Origin: Heliocidaris erythrogramma
Lineage: Eukaryota; Echinodermata; Echinoidea; Camarodonta; Echinometridae
Reading direction: 5' to 3'
DNA length: 64,000 nt
Assembly: GCA_025617745.1 (NCBI GenBank)
Contig: CM046856.1
Span: 34,404,208-34,468,207, forward strand
The translations under genes were made by a program, and so were the position numbers. Shown here piece by piece: positions 10,239-24,948 of the stretch. How positions within the stretch are numbered: the first letter of the stretch is position 1; every line of letters starts with the position of its first letter. The notes under the pieces were generated by a model, which did not search any database, was not told where the DNA came from, and saw only the letters and a program-made list of their open reading frames with translations.

Positions 10239-10259
10239 CTCACTGGCAATGCCTTTGGT

Positions 10260-13200
10260 GGCGTAACTCTGTTTAAGTTGGTTGCCAGAAGGCACAACCT
10301 GTTACGAGATAGAGCAAAACAATTTGCATCAAATTAATGAACATGACTTCCACTATTAATCTTACAAAACAGAAGATCCAAATAGACCTGTTTACAAATA
10401 TATTCAAATTTTATGCATACTTTGTTCTTGTTCTTGACAACCTGAAAGCTTGTCAGAAGTTTGTCAGACATAGCAACAAGTAATGTATGCAAACTGGATT
10501 CCAAGTATTGTAGTTCATTCATTAATAACAGGTTAATGGAATACCTCGTTACTAGGTCCCCAGGAAAGAAACATCCATAAATTTGACTAACTTTGTGAAC
10601 AGGTCTATTCACTTATGTTGATCAGAGAGAGGAGATCATCGCATTCGAGTGCTGCACCCATGCATGGGCCGCGGAACCGGGGGGCTGCAGGCCCCCTTTT
10701 TTTTAGTAGACACATAAAATCTCGGGAAAAAATCAGGTCAGCCCCCCACACGCACACACACACTTTCAAAAACGTTCCGCGGCCACTGCAATTGACATCG
10801 GGATATCGCCTTTGACCAAATGCTAGTCATTCGCAGATAATGCAATTTGCAATTGACCAGTCCTGGTGCAGAGTGTACAAAATATTGACAATATTGACAG
10901 GAACGTTGTTAAAAATACATATATTCAGAAGTTGTCTCATCCATGCCAATAAATTTTATTATCCAGAAGCCCATAATGGGTAGTTTTTGAAGCTTTGTAA
11001 CTATAGTCAGTGACTTTTTGTAAATAATGCCCTATAGATTATCACATTTAACGAACTTTAATGTGATCTCTCCTTTTCAAGAAGCAACATAGTGGAAAAA
11101 TAAAACTACAGAAGATTAACATGGAGACAGAGAGAATACAGAGAAGTGGGAATGTAAGAGACGGGGAAAACCAGAAGAAGAAATCAAAGAAAAGAAGACT
11201 GATTTTCAACATGACTCCTTCAAAAAATTAGTCATAACGATATATAGTATAATTTGTAAATTTGTAAATAATCTATTTTTATCTCCAATTCAAGAATACT
11301 GAAGAAATTGACTCCTCATGATTATATTTTTTATCTTCGATTACATATTTCTTGGAGAGGTAATGAGTCTTGTATGCGAACCAATTATTTATAAATGTTT
11401 GAATTCATTTCAATTCAATACACTTCAAGAGATCTTGCCATTACAATTGAAGATATTATTGAACGCTGAAAACACTTGAGGGTAGGAATCAAATCCAACT
11501 ATCATTATTTTTTCCCCTTTCCACTCTACAAACACGCAAATCCCTTTCCAATCTATCCCATTAAGCATGTTTGGTAGACGCCTTGGCAGAATGCATAGGT
11601 GTTTACTTAAATGGAAAGGCCATACTGATAACAAGGTCATTTTAATAGAAACAGACAAATTCAAGAAACAGATCCGTGAAGGTTTGATCTAGCGAGCTTC
11701 TCTCCCATTCGCTCAGTACAGATATTTTCATTTTCTAGTTTCTCTTGAAGATATACATTTGTTTCATACAGGCTTTGTGCATGTATGTTTGAAATTTTTC
11801 TTTAGAGAACATGGAAATTAATGATTTTTGAGGTGCAGGGCAAATGGGAGAGGAACTCGCAAGATACGTCACGGTGTTGCCAATTTGTGTTTGATTGATT
11901 ACAACTTTAAAAATTCATAACTTTTTTATTTCTTTTCGTATTTTGCTCAAACCTTCGCTGATCTGTTTGTTTCATTTTTCTGCTTCTTTTAAAAACCAAC
12001 TTGTAATCAGGTTGGACTTTTCCTTTAAGAGAAGCTGTGGAAAATACCCTCTAAGCGGTACTAGCTTATTGACAGCGGAGAAATTGAATGCAACTTTTAA
12101 TTCTCTCAATATCATGTACCGTATAAATCCAATATAAGACGCTCAAACCCCATCTCCAAAACGTATCAATGATTGCGTCAACTTAAAGCAGATAACCGGA
12201 GAAATGTCCCATAAAATAAGAAATAGGACAAGTTATACATTTTTGGAAAGCTAATCCCCCAAAGAATACGATGAAATTAAATTTTAGAGATGTAAGCTTG
12301 TTCAAAAAGATTACCAGGACTTTTTTTCAAGACCCCTGACAGGGTCTCAGATGAGCCACGAAAGCGAGAATTCTTGCACTAGAAAAATGACGTCATTCTA
12401 GGGACAGCTAGCTTACGGTATACGACTTGACTGTACTGTAGCTGTGATTCCAGGTTCTAACATCTGAATCAGGGCCAAAATCAGACATTTTGTCGACAAG
12501 ATTTTCAAAGACTGGAAGAAATCAGTAGCTTACCTCGAACCGTGAACGTTATGTGCGCGCGCTGTATTGACGTGATCGTGAGCTAGCTAGAAGCAAGCAA
12601 GTGTGTCCCGAGTATTACGTCACATTTCCAAGGTTGAAAAAGAAACTGCTCGCGGGGCGAAAATATGCGAATATTTTGGCACACATTTGAAACAGAATAA
12701 TATTAATTTATGAAAACCTATGGATTTCGAATGTTGATGGAATGTTTTAGGGCATCTTCCCCTTTCCGTTGATACCAAATTTATTGCATTTTGATTTGTT
12801 TGTACATCTCCGAGTAACACCTTTAAACAGACACAGGAGTACGAGAGTACACCTGACGGAGGTCTGTACTTACAAAGAAGAAGAAGAAGAAGTGCAAAAA
12901 ACGTGTATTTAGTTCATAAAGGTGTGGCAAACGCCTTTTTGAAAATACCGTGATTGATAAGATGTCCCTAACTGATTTGCAAACAGAAGGAAAGTATATG
13001 TTTTTCTTACTTTGCACAGTTTACTAAAATTCAGTAAAGTGTCCGACTCGTGCTTTGAAGAGGGAGAGAAATCCTATTTTATTTTGTTTTCAAATACAAA
13101 ATTTCGATTTATGGCGCTAAATAACAAGAAGGTATATATTTGCTTTAAAAGGTTTTCCTAGAAGCCTACTCTTATTATATCGTTTATACTGGAGCAAGAA

Positions 13201-16200
13201 AATCCTTGTATCCTTCAACATTATGCTAGTTTTCTTTCACTTTTTCTATTAGGGCCTACCCTCTTAGAGTAAACTTTATATATATAACAAATTCACGGAG
13301 AAATCTTAAAAGCACTAGATAAATTTATATATCAATCAAAAGTGGTACAAGGAAATATGAAAACGGGTTGAATCGATTTCATGCTGTCAGGAGCACGGCC
13401 TAGAAATTGATTTATTTTAACGATTAAGTCCCTCACATAATGCGGAACCATGCACGTACAGCACAGAAATGTAATCGTATGATACTTTGTTAGCAGGGCG
13501 ACCATTATGACAAAAATAAACGGATTTCAGAGTCAGGAACATGAAAAATAATAAAGACTGAAAGTAATGTTTTTTACGAAGTGTATTCCGGACATGTATA
13601 TTCTTGAATTGGTATAATAAATATACAAATTAGCGTTTTCGAAGGACACGGCAGCAATTTGCCTACCCTATAGCTGACAGATTATTTACAAAATTATTCT
13701 GCTCGGTAGCAACGTCAACATGCATAACAATGGTATATGAAGCACATGTTATGATGCCAAACTTTACTAACACAATTATGAAAAGGAGTTCCTGGGGGCA
13801 CCAGAATCATCCACATCTAGATCTGCAAATCGCCTTTTCTGCTGTATCTAAAAATCTCTTTTAAAACGTAAACTATACTTAAAGTAAATTATAGACTTTG
13901 CACAATTTCTTTTTACCCAAGCAGCATATAGTTTCTCCATCCTCTCTTGAGTGTTTCCCTGAAAATCATACAGAAGGATAGGCATGTTTTATGGAAAATG
14001 ATTTTGATTTTCTAATTAACTTGTTTGTTTCTGTAGGCCATATAATTTTCACTCAATTAAATATAAATGTATATAATAGCAAACTAGTCTTTTTCCTATA
14101 TACTACAATGTGAACAATAATTTATTTTTCACATTGTCACTATTATGATTATTTTTCAGAATTTTAATAATCTTACAGTTTCAGATAGTCCCTGCCTTAT
14201 TCTCCACTCTGTTTTTATTTGTATTTTGTTATGTTTTTGTTTATTTGTTTGTAATAATCTATTTTAATTTTGTACATACTTTGTATTATACTCCCGTACC
14301 CCACGCGGGTCGTTGAGTCATAATAAACTTCAAGCTTCCCCTTTTCCCCTATCCCCTTTTACTTCATATCTACTGACATTTTTCATTCTACTTCTCTCAT
14401 GAAATGATAACTTTTTAAAAATAATTCCCGATGCTTACATTTCGACTGTGCTAGTTCCCCCAGTCCTTCAAAAAAAATTCCTGTAAGTGAAGCAATTTAC
14501 TTATGTGTAATCATCTCGGCAGGCAAACTCATATTGTGTTATTTGAAATGTCCTTGTTTAATAGGTCTATATTCGTTTTAGAAGGTTCAGTCTAGTTTTG
14601 AAAAATGGATCAATTTTTGTCCCGACAACGGCCTTGGCAACAGAACGCCATACAGACAGGTGGATTTTAGGAAGTTGTAGAAAATCACACCTTCAGGTCC
14701 AATCAATAATTACAAGGAAAAAATCTTCCATAGCTTCATTGAAGGGGGGGCTGGATTTATTATCCACATTTAAATGCATGTGTTTACAAAAGCAGAACAT
14801 AATATGATTAATTATACAGCCATCTGCTGATCAATTAAGGCAGTCCTGAAAAACTGGCATTTCCTTCCCCTGCTTGAAATACAGTAATATGTAATATGTA
14901 AAGAGCAGAAATGACAAAGGATTTCGATTTTTAAAAAAATCATTATTTTTTTTCTTTCCAGGGCAGTGATAATTCTTTCTCTTTTTAATGTTAATTCAGA
15001 CATGTTATAGAAAGCGCGTGAAGTCTATTTGTTCGACTATAGGAGGGAGTGAAATCGTACTGCATTCTGTGATATAGTTGTTTGATATCCGAGAAAACCT
15101 TTTAAGATCTTTTAATCGACAGAACATCACGATATCAATTTCGCGAATTTCAATCCATGGTTTACAAAGTCTCAATTTCATACAACACCGTAGTCTCTAT
15201 TTACATTATTCAGTAGTATTACGAAATATTAAATGACATTATCATAAGAAATAAAGATACAGGCATGCACATATAGGCCTGCACAGTGAGGTAAGCAAAC
15301 AGTCAAATTGACAATTAATTTATTAATTCTTTGACAAATAAAAGCAAAAAAATGCGTTGTATTCAAATTTAAGACAAGAAAATCTTATTTCGCCAATCGT
15401 TAATTGAAGAAACCGCTTGAGTTTATTGTAAAAAAAAAACAACCATATATTGAGGCAAGGAAAAAGAAGTTAGGTTATCTGAGCAAATAAACTTAGTTAT
15501 TTGATAAAAATACCATACACAAGGAGAGCAGCACTTTGGCTCAGCTTTGAACTTATAACCTTCTTGTTCTTAGCTCATAGATTATTTTTACTACGGATTA
15601 TTATCATGTTAACATACTTGGAACGAAGGCGACCATTTATTCGCACAGTTCGGAAAAAAATGTACGATATACGCTTTGGCGATGATTACTCAGCGGCCAA
15701 TGACCAACACTAGAAATTTGAACCTCATCCCTGGACCCCAAACTATACCTGACCGTGCCGTAATTACCTAACCCTGACCCTAAGCACAACCCAAGCCCGT
15801 ATGTAAGCCCGAGCCTTGTATCATCATGAAAGGCCAGAGCAAAATGTCGCCAAATCAAAATTGTCGAATCAACAGCTGAAACACAATTGAGTGTGATGAT
15901 TATGCTGCTTCGATATTCCTCCCAAATACCAGAGTCTCCTGTCCTCCTCAAAACTGTATCATCGTATGCCACATGGAGGTTTCCAATTTATCTCTTACTC
16001 TATCTGGAATCCCATGTGCACGCTTGCCCTAGAACACCACCTACTTATCGTCATCTTAACTTCAGACCAGGGACTGCAGCAAAGTGTGACGTGGACAACA
16101 TCTTCCTAAAGGATTTCATCCTGGTATTTGACGACACATGTGCCCACCCTCCTCTCCCAGGCAGTAGTAATAGAAATAGAGAGAGAGAGACAATAATCCC

Positions 16201-18815
16201 ATCTTTCCCAGGGTGAGAGGGAGAACAAAGCCGGCTTTTCCAGGGACGTGGGAGGATGAACATACTACAGGAAGCAGAGATACTCATGAAAGTCAAGAAA
16301 CAAAGCCTGATACTACTGCCCCTTCCGTTTCTTACCGAGACATGGATTTGGGATGTACTTTGCTCAGTCATGTACTGGGAAAGGTAATGGACAATATTTG
16401 AGAAAAAGTACTCGATGACGTATATTATCTTTTATGAAACTGATCTGACGCACTTGATGACGAATGTAACATCCATTTACTATTGCTCAATAATTTACTG
16501 GGGATTTCGAGTTACATACTTCACGACACAATGAAGAAGATAAAACAATGATTCCATTGTCACGAAAGATTATTTCTTCTTTTTTCTCTTGTCATCCTTT
16601 CTCGTCTATCCATTTCTAATTTCCTTTTCCCTTTCCTCCTACCAACACACATGGTGAACCGTATACCTTCTCCACGTTATAAGCTCCACCATGCAAACCT
16701 TCAAAGATCATCTAATGATTCCTTTATTACATTAACATGTGTGTTCTTGGACAAAATGTTCATTTGCTATATAGGTTAAAGAGAGATTGACCGGAGTAAA
16801 AGGCAGGGGCGTAGAAGAGAATTTTTCCAAGTGCAACCCCTTATTTTTGTATTCTTTTAATAGGATACCTTTATGCAAGACCTCGTGGAAAAGATTGGCG
16901 TGGTCCAATTTTACCCTTTGAAGTATCATATTATAAATCATATTTATAGTTTGAAGTATTCTATTACAAGAATATCGGTGATTTTTCTTTTATTTCTTTT
17001 TACTTTTACCTGAAGTTACTTCACTATAAATCTAAAAGGGGGATATGTTACAATGCATACGTTCTACGCCCAATTTTTCAATTTAATATGTATTATCATT
17101 GTGTGAGGTAAGGTGGCGCGCGGCTGAATAGGATATTTCCTGGAAAATGTCCATATCTGGAACTCCAAGCCTTTTCCGCGCAATGTGCTGATTTTTGTCC
17201 TCTTGACAATACGGATACTCGTGAGACCCAATACGATCTTTCAATACCATTAATATCTGATTTGCGTGAACAGGGGGTTCAAGTCATGATGGATATAAGT
17301 AGTTCAAATAAACTTTACTCTCAAACAGTTTTTACAATTTTTTCGCTCTTTACCATAGTGGCGTAGAAACACTTTAAAAGAAATAAAAATGATGACCAAT
17401 ATAATTATTATTCATTGAAGGTTTCCCTGGATACTTTCAGCTATACCGGACAACTGGGGGCGAAAGCCAGGGTACTAGTAGTGGTACAGACGCCTTGAGC
17501 GTTTGCTAGGATGGATATGTGAGAAATATAAATGTAGATATTATTATCATTATTATTATCATTATTATCATCATTATCATCATCATTATTATCGTTAGTA
17601 GTATCACAAGTATCATAATTATCATCATGATCGCTATGAGAGATGAAGGGTATGTGGGTTATTGTAAAAACAGATAATTAACATGATTAGGGGATGAGAA
17701 AAAGGACTTAGTGCAACAGAAACGATAAAATAAAATCGACAGGTATTGTTGGGGAAAAAAGTTTAGAAAAGAGTAAGAATTTCAAAATGGCGAAACTGAT
17801 ATAAGAAAATACTTTCACGTAGAAAATAGAACACCTGCCATTTGCTTTGAGAAAACTTGACACTCTTTGTTTAACGAAAATGTAAACTTAATATATTCTG
17901 AAATTGCGTTGTAAAATTAATCAATTCAATTCAATTCTTTGATGTAGTTGTTTCGTGTTACACATATTTCGCTTCATAAATTATAATTTAAGCTGTAAAA
18001 TATGGAACAATAATATGAAACTGAAATTGAATAAGGAAATATTCTAGCATTCGAGGGTATCACCCTCAGAATGCAAAAAAAAAATGACGATAATATGGAT
18101 AGAGGGAAAGCTGACGGGAAGGGGCTTTTAATTTTAATAGCATCCGTTACCCTCACCTGTTATTTGTAAAATCTTAGATTAATAACAGTACACCTGAGGA
18201 AAATACCTGTAATAGAACACAAATACACAAATATTTATCATTGAATATTTAGACATTATAATTACCATGCATGGGAGAAGTAAGAAATCAAGAATTAGCC
18301 TACACGACAGAACACTATCATGACTATCAGACTATGCCACGTAGAGCTGCATGGGCTTTATAAAAAAACTTTTGGAAGAGGTATTCCGTTGATTTGTTAT
18401 AACATAGAGAAACTAACGTGTATTTCAAAACGACACGTGCTTGCTGAAATTACCTGTAGAAAATTGAGACCATTACTAACGTACACATCTGTACATACAA
18501 GTTATAATAGAATCAGTGTATGATGTACTCCCATTTGGCAAGTACTCCCGTCCCTACACATAATTGCGACAGACCTCGGACAAGAAGGGTAGCCCTTTTA
18601 CCCCCATAATCCTTTAAAGTAATCTTTAAGCCGACTAACAAGCTTTCAATGGTGGAGGGAGCAATGATTTTATCTGCAGCTTAGCCCTGTCCGACCTTCT
18701 CTGGGGCACGAGCCTTAGGGAAGAAGCCCGGGGAGATACACTAAATGGATCAGGACGTCGCAAGATGTTTAAGAAAGGTTAACCCTCTCTACACCAGACG
18801 AAATGCGTAAGGTGA
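10260..18815. other. Gene-free AT-rich intergenic DNA
   Basis: No exon chain, RNA gene or full transposon is visible. It holds scattered short open frames without recognisable motifs, a telomere-like CCTAACCCTGACCCTAA stretch at 15768-15784, and an ATT/ATC microsatellite at about 17538-17630. The region just upstream of 10260 is the likely promoter side of the protease gene. Confidence 0.6.
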
Positions 18816-18818
18816 AGG

Positions 18819-18846
18819 AAACACACACACACACACACACACACAC
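18819..18846. repeat. (CA)n microsatellite
   Basis: About 14 CA units. The flanking GCGCTGTGGTTCAGCGG at 18899-18915 resembles a tRNA A box and may be a SINE head fragment. Confidence 0.85.
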
Positions 18847-20200
18847 AACACTCACGGACACATTCGCCCACACTATACATGAATAAAAAAGAAATAGCGG
18901 CGCTGTGGTTCAGCGGACAAAGAAGATGCCATGGAACCGAAATGGTACGTGGTCCGAAAGCAAGTCGGTGCGCTAGTGCACTTTTGTTCTTGGCGTTATT
19001 CTCAATTACCAAACCCCTCTCATCGCTTGCTATATCCCTGTCGCCATCGACTGAATTGTCACCTATGCAGATCCAATACACATTCTTCAACAAACTCTTT
19101 CTCTGATCTGTACTGTTACATTTACATACCATTTCCATTCTGCTTGAATAGATGGTGCAATTACCTTTGTCAGTACATATACTTACACACATGAAAAGAA
19201 GTCATTCACCTTAGAGTAAACTTTTTACATCTTATACAATTTTTCTCAAGCCATGCAAGCATATATGGTTTCATTATGTTTTTGACGGTAAAGAAAATCG
19301 TCTTTTAACACAACGTTATGTTTGCTCAGAACTTCACACGTTTATTTTCTTTTTTTATGTAGAATTTCTCTCACCTCATATTATTAAAGTCCCTCTTTTC
19401 TTCGTGGGGAACCCAAATCTGTTTGACTAATATGTGTTGGAGAGTCTGAACGAAGCATTTGCAAACAGATAGTTGCATATACCTCGATCGTGTTAGAATG
19501 TATTAGGAGTGTGCACTGACAGGTTGACATATTTTCCCATAGAATATATGGAACATATTCACTGGCTTAACTTACCTCACTCTTCTATGGTAATTGCAAA
19601 CGATAAGGCACCGCAAACTTTATTTCTCACTAAAAGATACGTATGTAGGAGTGTACAAACTGCAGTCAACTCTTGTAATTCTTCAACTTGGCTATCAACT
19701 CTTCCACTATATACAGACTTGGACTGCGACGTTGCTCGTTGTGGGTTGTCTTCCACGCTCTTATAGGGATTCAAAAAGGATTCCATAGTCGTAAACACGG
19801 ACACCAAGGCCTGGAAGCCACTAAGATTTCAACATCAGGTGTTGATCACATTCGTGATAAAACAATTTCATGACATCTTTCGGAATGTTTCTTAGCAATT
19901 TCCCAAAGTGTTGATGTGGGTGGTTGGCTTTACCTCTCTTGGTTCAAAGATACCATCGTGCGAAAGGCCTTTGACAACTTACACCTCTGCACAGAACGAG
20001 AAAGGACGACACACTTCCTAAATACGCAACGTCACAATTTGACAAGCACCTCAATGGATTGAGGGATACAGAAATGCTACTGGCACAAGGCCCTTGACAC
20101 CTTACACCGCTGCACGGAACATCCTGATACGTATCGTCATGATGTACCTCAACGGACGGAGGGATTCAGAGATGCAGAAGTGGAGTATGCTGTATTTTAG

Positions 20201-20366
20201 GTGCTGAAAGCATTCAAGGAATTCTTTCTATTTACTACAACTGGTTCGAGTGTGGCAAATGTAGATTACTATCTTTCCAAAGAACAGTGCCGCCGATCGG
20301 ACTTGAACCTCGAACCTTTCGATTTACCGTCAGGGACGTATTCACTAGACTACTACACGACATCAT
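20201..20366 (-). repeat. tRNA-headed SINE (family 2), diverged copy
   Basis: It shares ordered blocks with the copies at 27841-28138 and 45700-46018: CATTCAAGGAATT, GTGTGGCAAATGTAGATTA, TTCCAAAG and an ACTTGAACC box, ending near TTCACTAGACTACTACACGAC. The head is at the right end, so the element is on the minus strand. Confidence 0.65.
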
Positions 20367-20439
20367 GAGCTACATACTGTATTATACCAAGGAGGTATTC
20401 TACAACTTACAATACCAGGACTGCAATGAGATGTGTGGG

Positions 20440-20660
20440 TGGTGTATGTGTGTGGGAGGTGTGTATGTGTGTGTAATTTGGTTTTTACAGATGTGTATCA
20501 ATCAAGATTACCTCTGACCGACCTTTCATGTCACCATAAGACATGACTCAGTTTCGAACCGGGATCCGTCTGAGTCAGTTTGTAGGCGAAAACAGAGATC
20601 TGGACGAGTAAACGTAGTGCTAGACCAACTCGCATCACATTTCCGATTGGGGAAGCCTCA
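20440..20660 (-). repeat. SINE family 3, minus-strand copy with tRNA-like head
   Basis: On the minus strand: GCGAGTTGGTCTAGCA (A-box-like), CCGGTTCGAAACTGAGTC (B-box-like), then GGTGACATGAAAGGTCGG and TTGATACACATCTGTAAAAA, ending in a CA-rich tail. The body from the B box onward matches the plus-strand copy at 28877-29060, but the heads differ. Confidence 0.7.
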
Positions 20661-23600
20661 TAAATGATGTGGCATCCTAAACCCAATACATAAGTATATT
20701 TGATTTCACACGTATTTTTTTCAATAGGTCATTCTTCAAATTATCATACTGAACGTTGTGCACAGCGTAAAAATTCTGACTTTGAGTTCAGCTAATCACG
20801 GAATTGAATTTCGAGATAAACTGGCTTAAATCGGTTCTGAACTGATATGTTTGGATCAGCAAACTATAAACAAACTATTGAGAACTTACTGAAAATCACA
20901 TTGACTGAAAAGCACATGTGATATGTGATCGTGTGCTATGCACGTGGCTTGGGACTATTCGTTAAATGTCCTTGTCTTTCTTTGCTCATTACTGAGCTAT
21001 TATACATTTTCAACAAAAACTTTTCGACTGAGATCACTTTTCTTTAGTCTCGAACAACCATTGTAAGTTTTGTTCGATTCTGTGAGAATTTCGCGTCATT
21101 TCGAGAATTTAGAACTGCCTATAATGGCCATGTGCCTATCATTTACACCTATTGTTTCACAGACATCAACCTTTCATCCTCATCCAATATGAAATTCCTT
21201 ACCCGTTACGCCTTGAGTGTCCGCCTAAAGCTAAGTATACACCATCAATCTGTGTAATCCCAAATTTGCATTTGCCAAAAGCACACCAAAATAATCCAAC
21301 ATGAACATTAATATTTAGAATACGAACTAACTAACATTTTCCAGCAACAAATATTGCGTGGCTATCTTTCATCGGAAGCCTTCCATTGAAAAGAACCAAA
21401 ACAGAAATGGGTTTGTAGAGTCTCTGAAGTGTGACTAAGCAGTGGCATACACAGTGGGACTTAGTCAGAATCATAAGGGATGAAATTTCCAGTGGAGGCA
21501 CGTTACCCTACATTTTTAATGGTACGAAATTTCCTTTGAAACTCCCTATAGAAAAAAACTACACGCTGCATCCAACTGGTGATCTCTGAGTCATCATAAT
21601 TTTGCTGACTATCAGGCTGACTACACCAAGCACTTGCGTAAGTAGCTCCAAGAGACGACGGTATTGGTTAAAGTAATGTTCTAAAGACTTGATATAACTT
21701 TGGTGAAGAAAATTCCTGTACATGACTTTAACTACATAAGCTTGTTGAACATGAATGATACGGCATTGGGTAATCATTCAGTTCACAGAGTCAATGTTTT
21801 TTAATGATTGGTACTTTACTGTCAGGATCCATTGGATCGGCCAGCTGCAGATTTGGAAGTTTTGGGAGTTTTGAGGAAGTCTTTTGGTTTGATGACTGGT
21901 CGGTTTCTGGTCGAAAATCCTGTTACGAAAGGGGAAGGATGGCGACGGAACTTTGAGAACTCATGGCTTTGTGCTTGAGTGGGGCAGTCGCACCTCCATT
22001 CCCACGGTCGAATTCTAACCCCAGTTCGCCCCTGCCTACTCTCTTCGTCGAATCATCTCTTACGCGAGAACAAGAGCTATACACAGTTCACAATCATTAT
22101 ACCCGAAAAGGGTCTGCTCCATAACAAAGAAGAACACATTTTTCTTCATTCATTCCTGGATTACTTTGCTATTTTGACAGCGAAAATCGGTCTTTGATCC
22201 TTATATACACGAGCCCTCAAACACATCAAAACATCTGTGAATTACCCCCTGATGTAGGAATCCTACTTCTTTCTTTTGTTGCCTGATAACTAAAGAACAT
22301 TATCCAAGACTCATTAGATCTGCTCGACAACCTCTTAATGTCCCTCCATGAAGCTCCGTTTCGATGTGACTACTGTTCTGACAAGACATTAACCCTGATT
22401 ATCTTGTACTTTTTTCATTCTGTGGTATACCGCTTCGACGGTTTGCAGCTTTGTACTTTGCTGTTAAATACGAAGATATTTTCAGACTTCAATCATCTAG
22501 AATGAAAGGGTTACCCAAAGGGGAAACAAAATGAATGGAAGAACTAGATAGAGAGGCATTTAGCACACATAATTATACACCGGGGTATAAGGGGGTGACA
22601 CCCCTAAAAGTGTCTGCAGACGAATTTAAAACTTTGATTTTAGAACTCATCCGCAAACAATGCAATTATATAATGCTTCCTGACAAGTTTTGAATGTTAA
22701 AATTTTCTCATTAATGAATGTTTATCCATTTATTCGACAAGCACCCCCCCCCCCCCCCTCCCCGCCACGCTACCTCCACCGCCGCCATTCGAAATATTCT
22801 GAAAACACCCATTCTTGAGCACGTGCATACCCAAGTACATACCCACAAACTCAAGTCAAGGCCATACCATGAAAGAACATTATTCAATAAAAGAACGACA
22901 GAAATACCCATGAACCCATGACATGACTTACATATAGATTTTTTTTATAAAGCAAATTCACTTTGAATGCGGTAATATGAATGCACTGGATTTATCAAGA
23001 TAATAAAGTGAATGACTCAAGTTTGCTGTTCATGATAATCTCACTGGGACTAATTTTAAACCTCACGTCAATGACATGACATTCATAAAAAGCATAATGA
23101 TAGCCTAATAGCAGAGGGCGATTGAGTGAAATGTGTTCCGTACGAGAAAAGTATTTTATCCATTGTTTTTATCCAATAAATAAATATATCTGCATATGAC
23201 CTCTGACAAGTCGTACTTCCTGGTATTACAACCATTCAGCAATAGTTACATCAAAAGATTTTCCAAGTTCTGGATGAAATAAATGGATAAAAGACTTATG
23301 CTGTACGTGAAACAAATTATCACCAATCGCTCAGGGGTTTGTTTCAGAAAGATTTGAATAAATTATTGATTGAGTAATGATATTGTTCACTAAAGGCTAA
23401 ATATACATAAGTTTGTGCAATGACAGGAAATTGGTAATTACATATTTTTTCTATTTCCTTACTTTGAAGAAAAAAATAAACGTTTCGTGTTATCATAGGA
23501 ATTGCTCTTAGAAGATAATAGTGGTGATGATAATAGTGATGGACAAAGTGTTAATACAACCAAAATCCGCCATGTATGTTTAGTACTTTTGACGAAATAA

Positions 23601-24917
23601 TGAATGACCGTCTCCTAACCCGCCCGGAAAATTTGGTATAAGATAATCAAATCTGCCCAGGCACAACAGCTACTGCCACACTAGCTACAGTTTCCAAATC
23701 ATCTTAATCGTATGGTCCTTACCCCGATGAAGGCACCATCAATATAGATCGTCCATTTTCAAATCACTCTTAACGGCAGTGCTCCTCCATCATGGCCACC
23801 AAAATTTCAAGATGGTTGGCAAAAAAGAGAGAAAATTATAGGGGAATATGTTGAAAAAAGTGCACCCTGATCGAAAGGCTCCATTACTGTAATTGGGTCA
23901 TGACCCCAAGATTCTTCATATCAGTCACATTTTTACCTTGAAGATAAAGTATTTGCCAAATTTTACTTGCTTTGAGTGTATATAATAAAACAAAAAGATA
24001 GTAAACATGGATATACTTTTTCATTATACACTACAAAGAAAATTTTATAAGAGCGTGCTGTGGGTGTAATTCCCAAAACAGCAGATAAGAACAATTATCT
24101 ACTAAACCATCTGACATAATGAAGAGGATCTTTCAACCAGGCAGCTATCTTAATGGAATCAGAGTCTCGATCGATTGCATGAATATAGATATACAAGTGT
24201 CCTTGTCTTTGCTCTTCAAGAAGATGGAGATATCATCGATCGTACTTCCGAGTCGTACGAAGTGGTGACATTGCAAGTTGTTAAGAAAGATATCCAATCA
24301 AACACAGAAAGATCCACAAGGATGCTATAAATAAATCACTATACTATACTATACTATAATACTATAATCTTTTTCTAGTCTGAGACACAGCGTATGAAAC
24401 GAATATACCTACTTGACAGGTCTAAGAAGAAGTACATTGAGAACATTTTTTTTTAAATTCTATTGTAGAATAAAAATTCACATTTATTTCCTTTTTAATG
24501 AGGTAGATTATGTTTTGATATAGATTATAACATTAAAATAAATACGATTGACTTTATCTGTTTATTATCTACCTAAGATATGGACACAAGGATTTCCTAT
24601 ATAATTTCGGGTTATAATCATAATCCCTGTAAACCCCCCCCCCCCTTCTCCCCCTCCCCCTCTCTCTCTCTCTTTCTCCCTTCCTCTCCCCATCTCTCCC
24701 TAACTCTCTTTTTCCCCACACTCACTCTCCATCTCTCTCCTTTCTCTCATGCTTCGCTAACGCTCCCCCTACTTTTAACATTATGGTTTATATTTTATAT
24801 ATTTTCCATTTTTCTTTTTATTTGATTTGCTGCCTTACTTCTATTAGTAATGCACAGGTCCACAAAAAGGGCCTATCCCTCCTTTTGTGTACGTTATCTT
24901 CCATACTAGCATTTTCG

Positions 24918-24948
<31 letters not shown>

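Noticed and set aside
15768..15784. Telomere-like CCTAACCCTGACCCTAA
   Set aside because: Only two or three degenerate units; too short to call an interstitial telomere.
15637..15972. 111-codon minus-strand frame
   Set aside because: It runs through the telomere-like GGGTTAGG stretch and has no protein family features.
18899..18960. A-box-like GCGCTGTGGTTCAGCGG considered as a tRNA gene
   Set aside because: No B box or cloverleaf follows; most likely a SINE head fragment.
21828..21975. Possible exon after TTTACTGTCAG with an open frame of about 49 codons
   Set aside because: The acceptor is acceptable but there is no donor, no partner exon and no recognisable protein.
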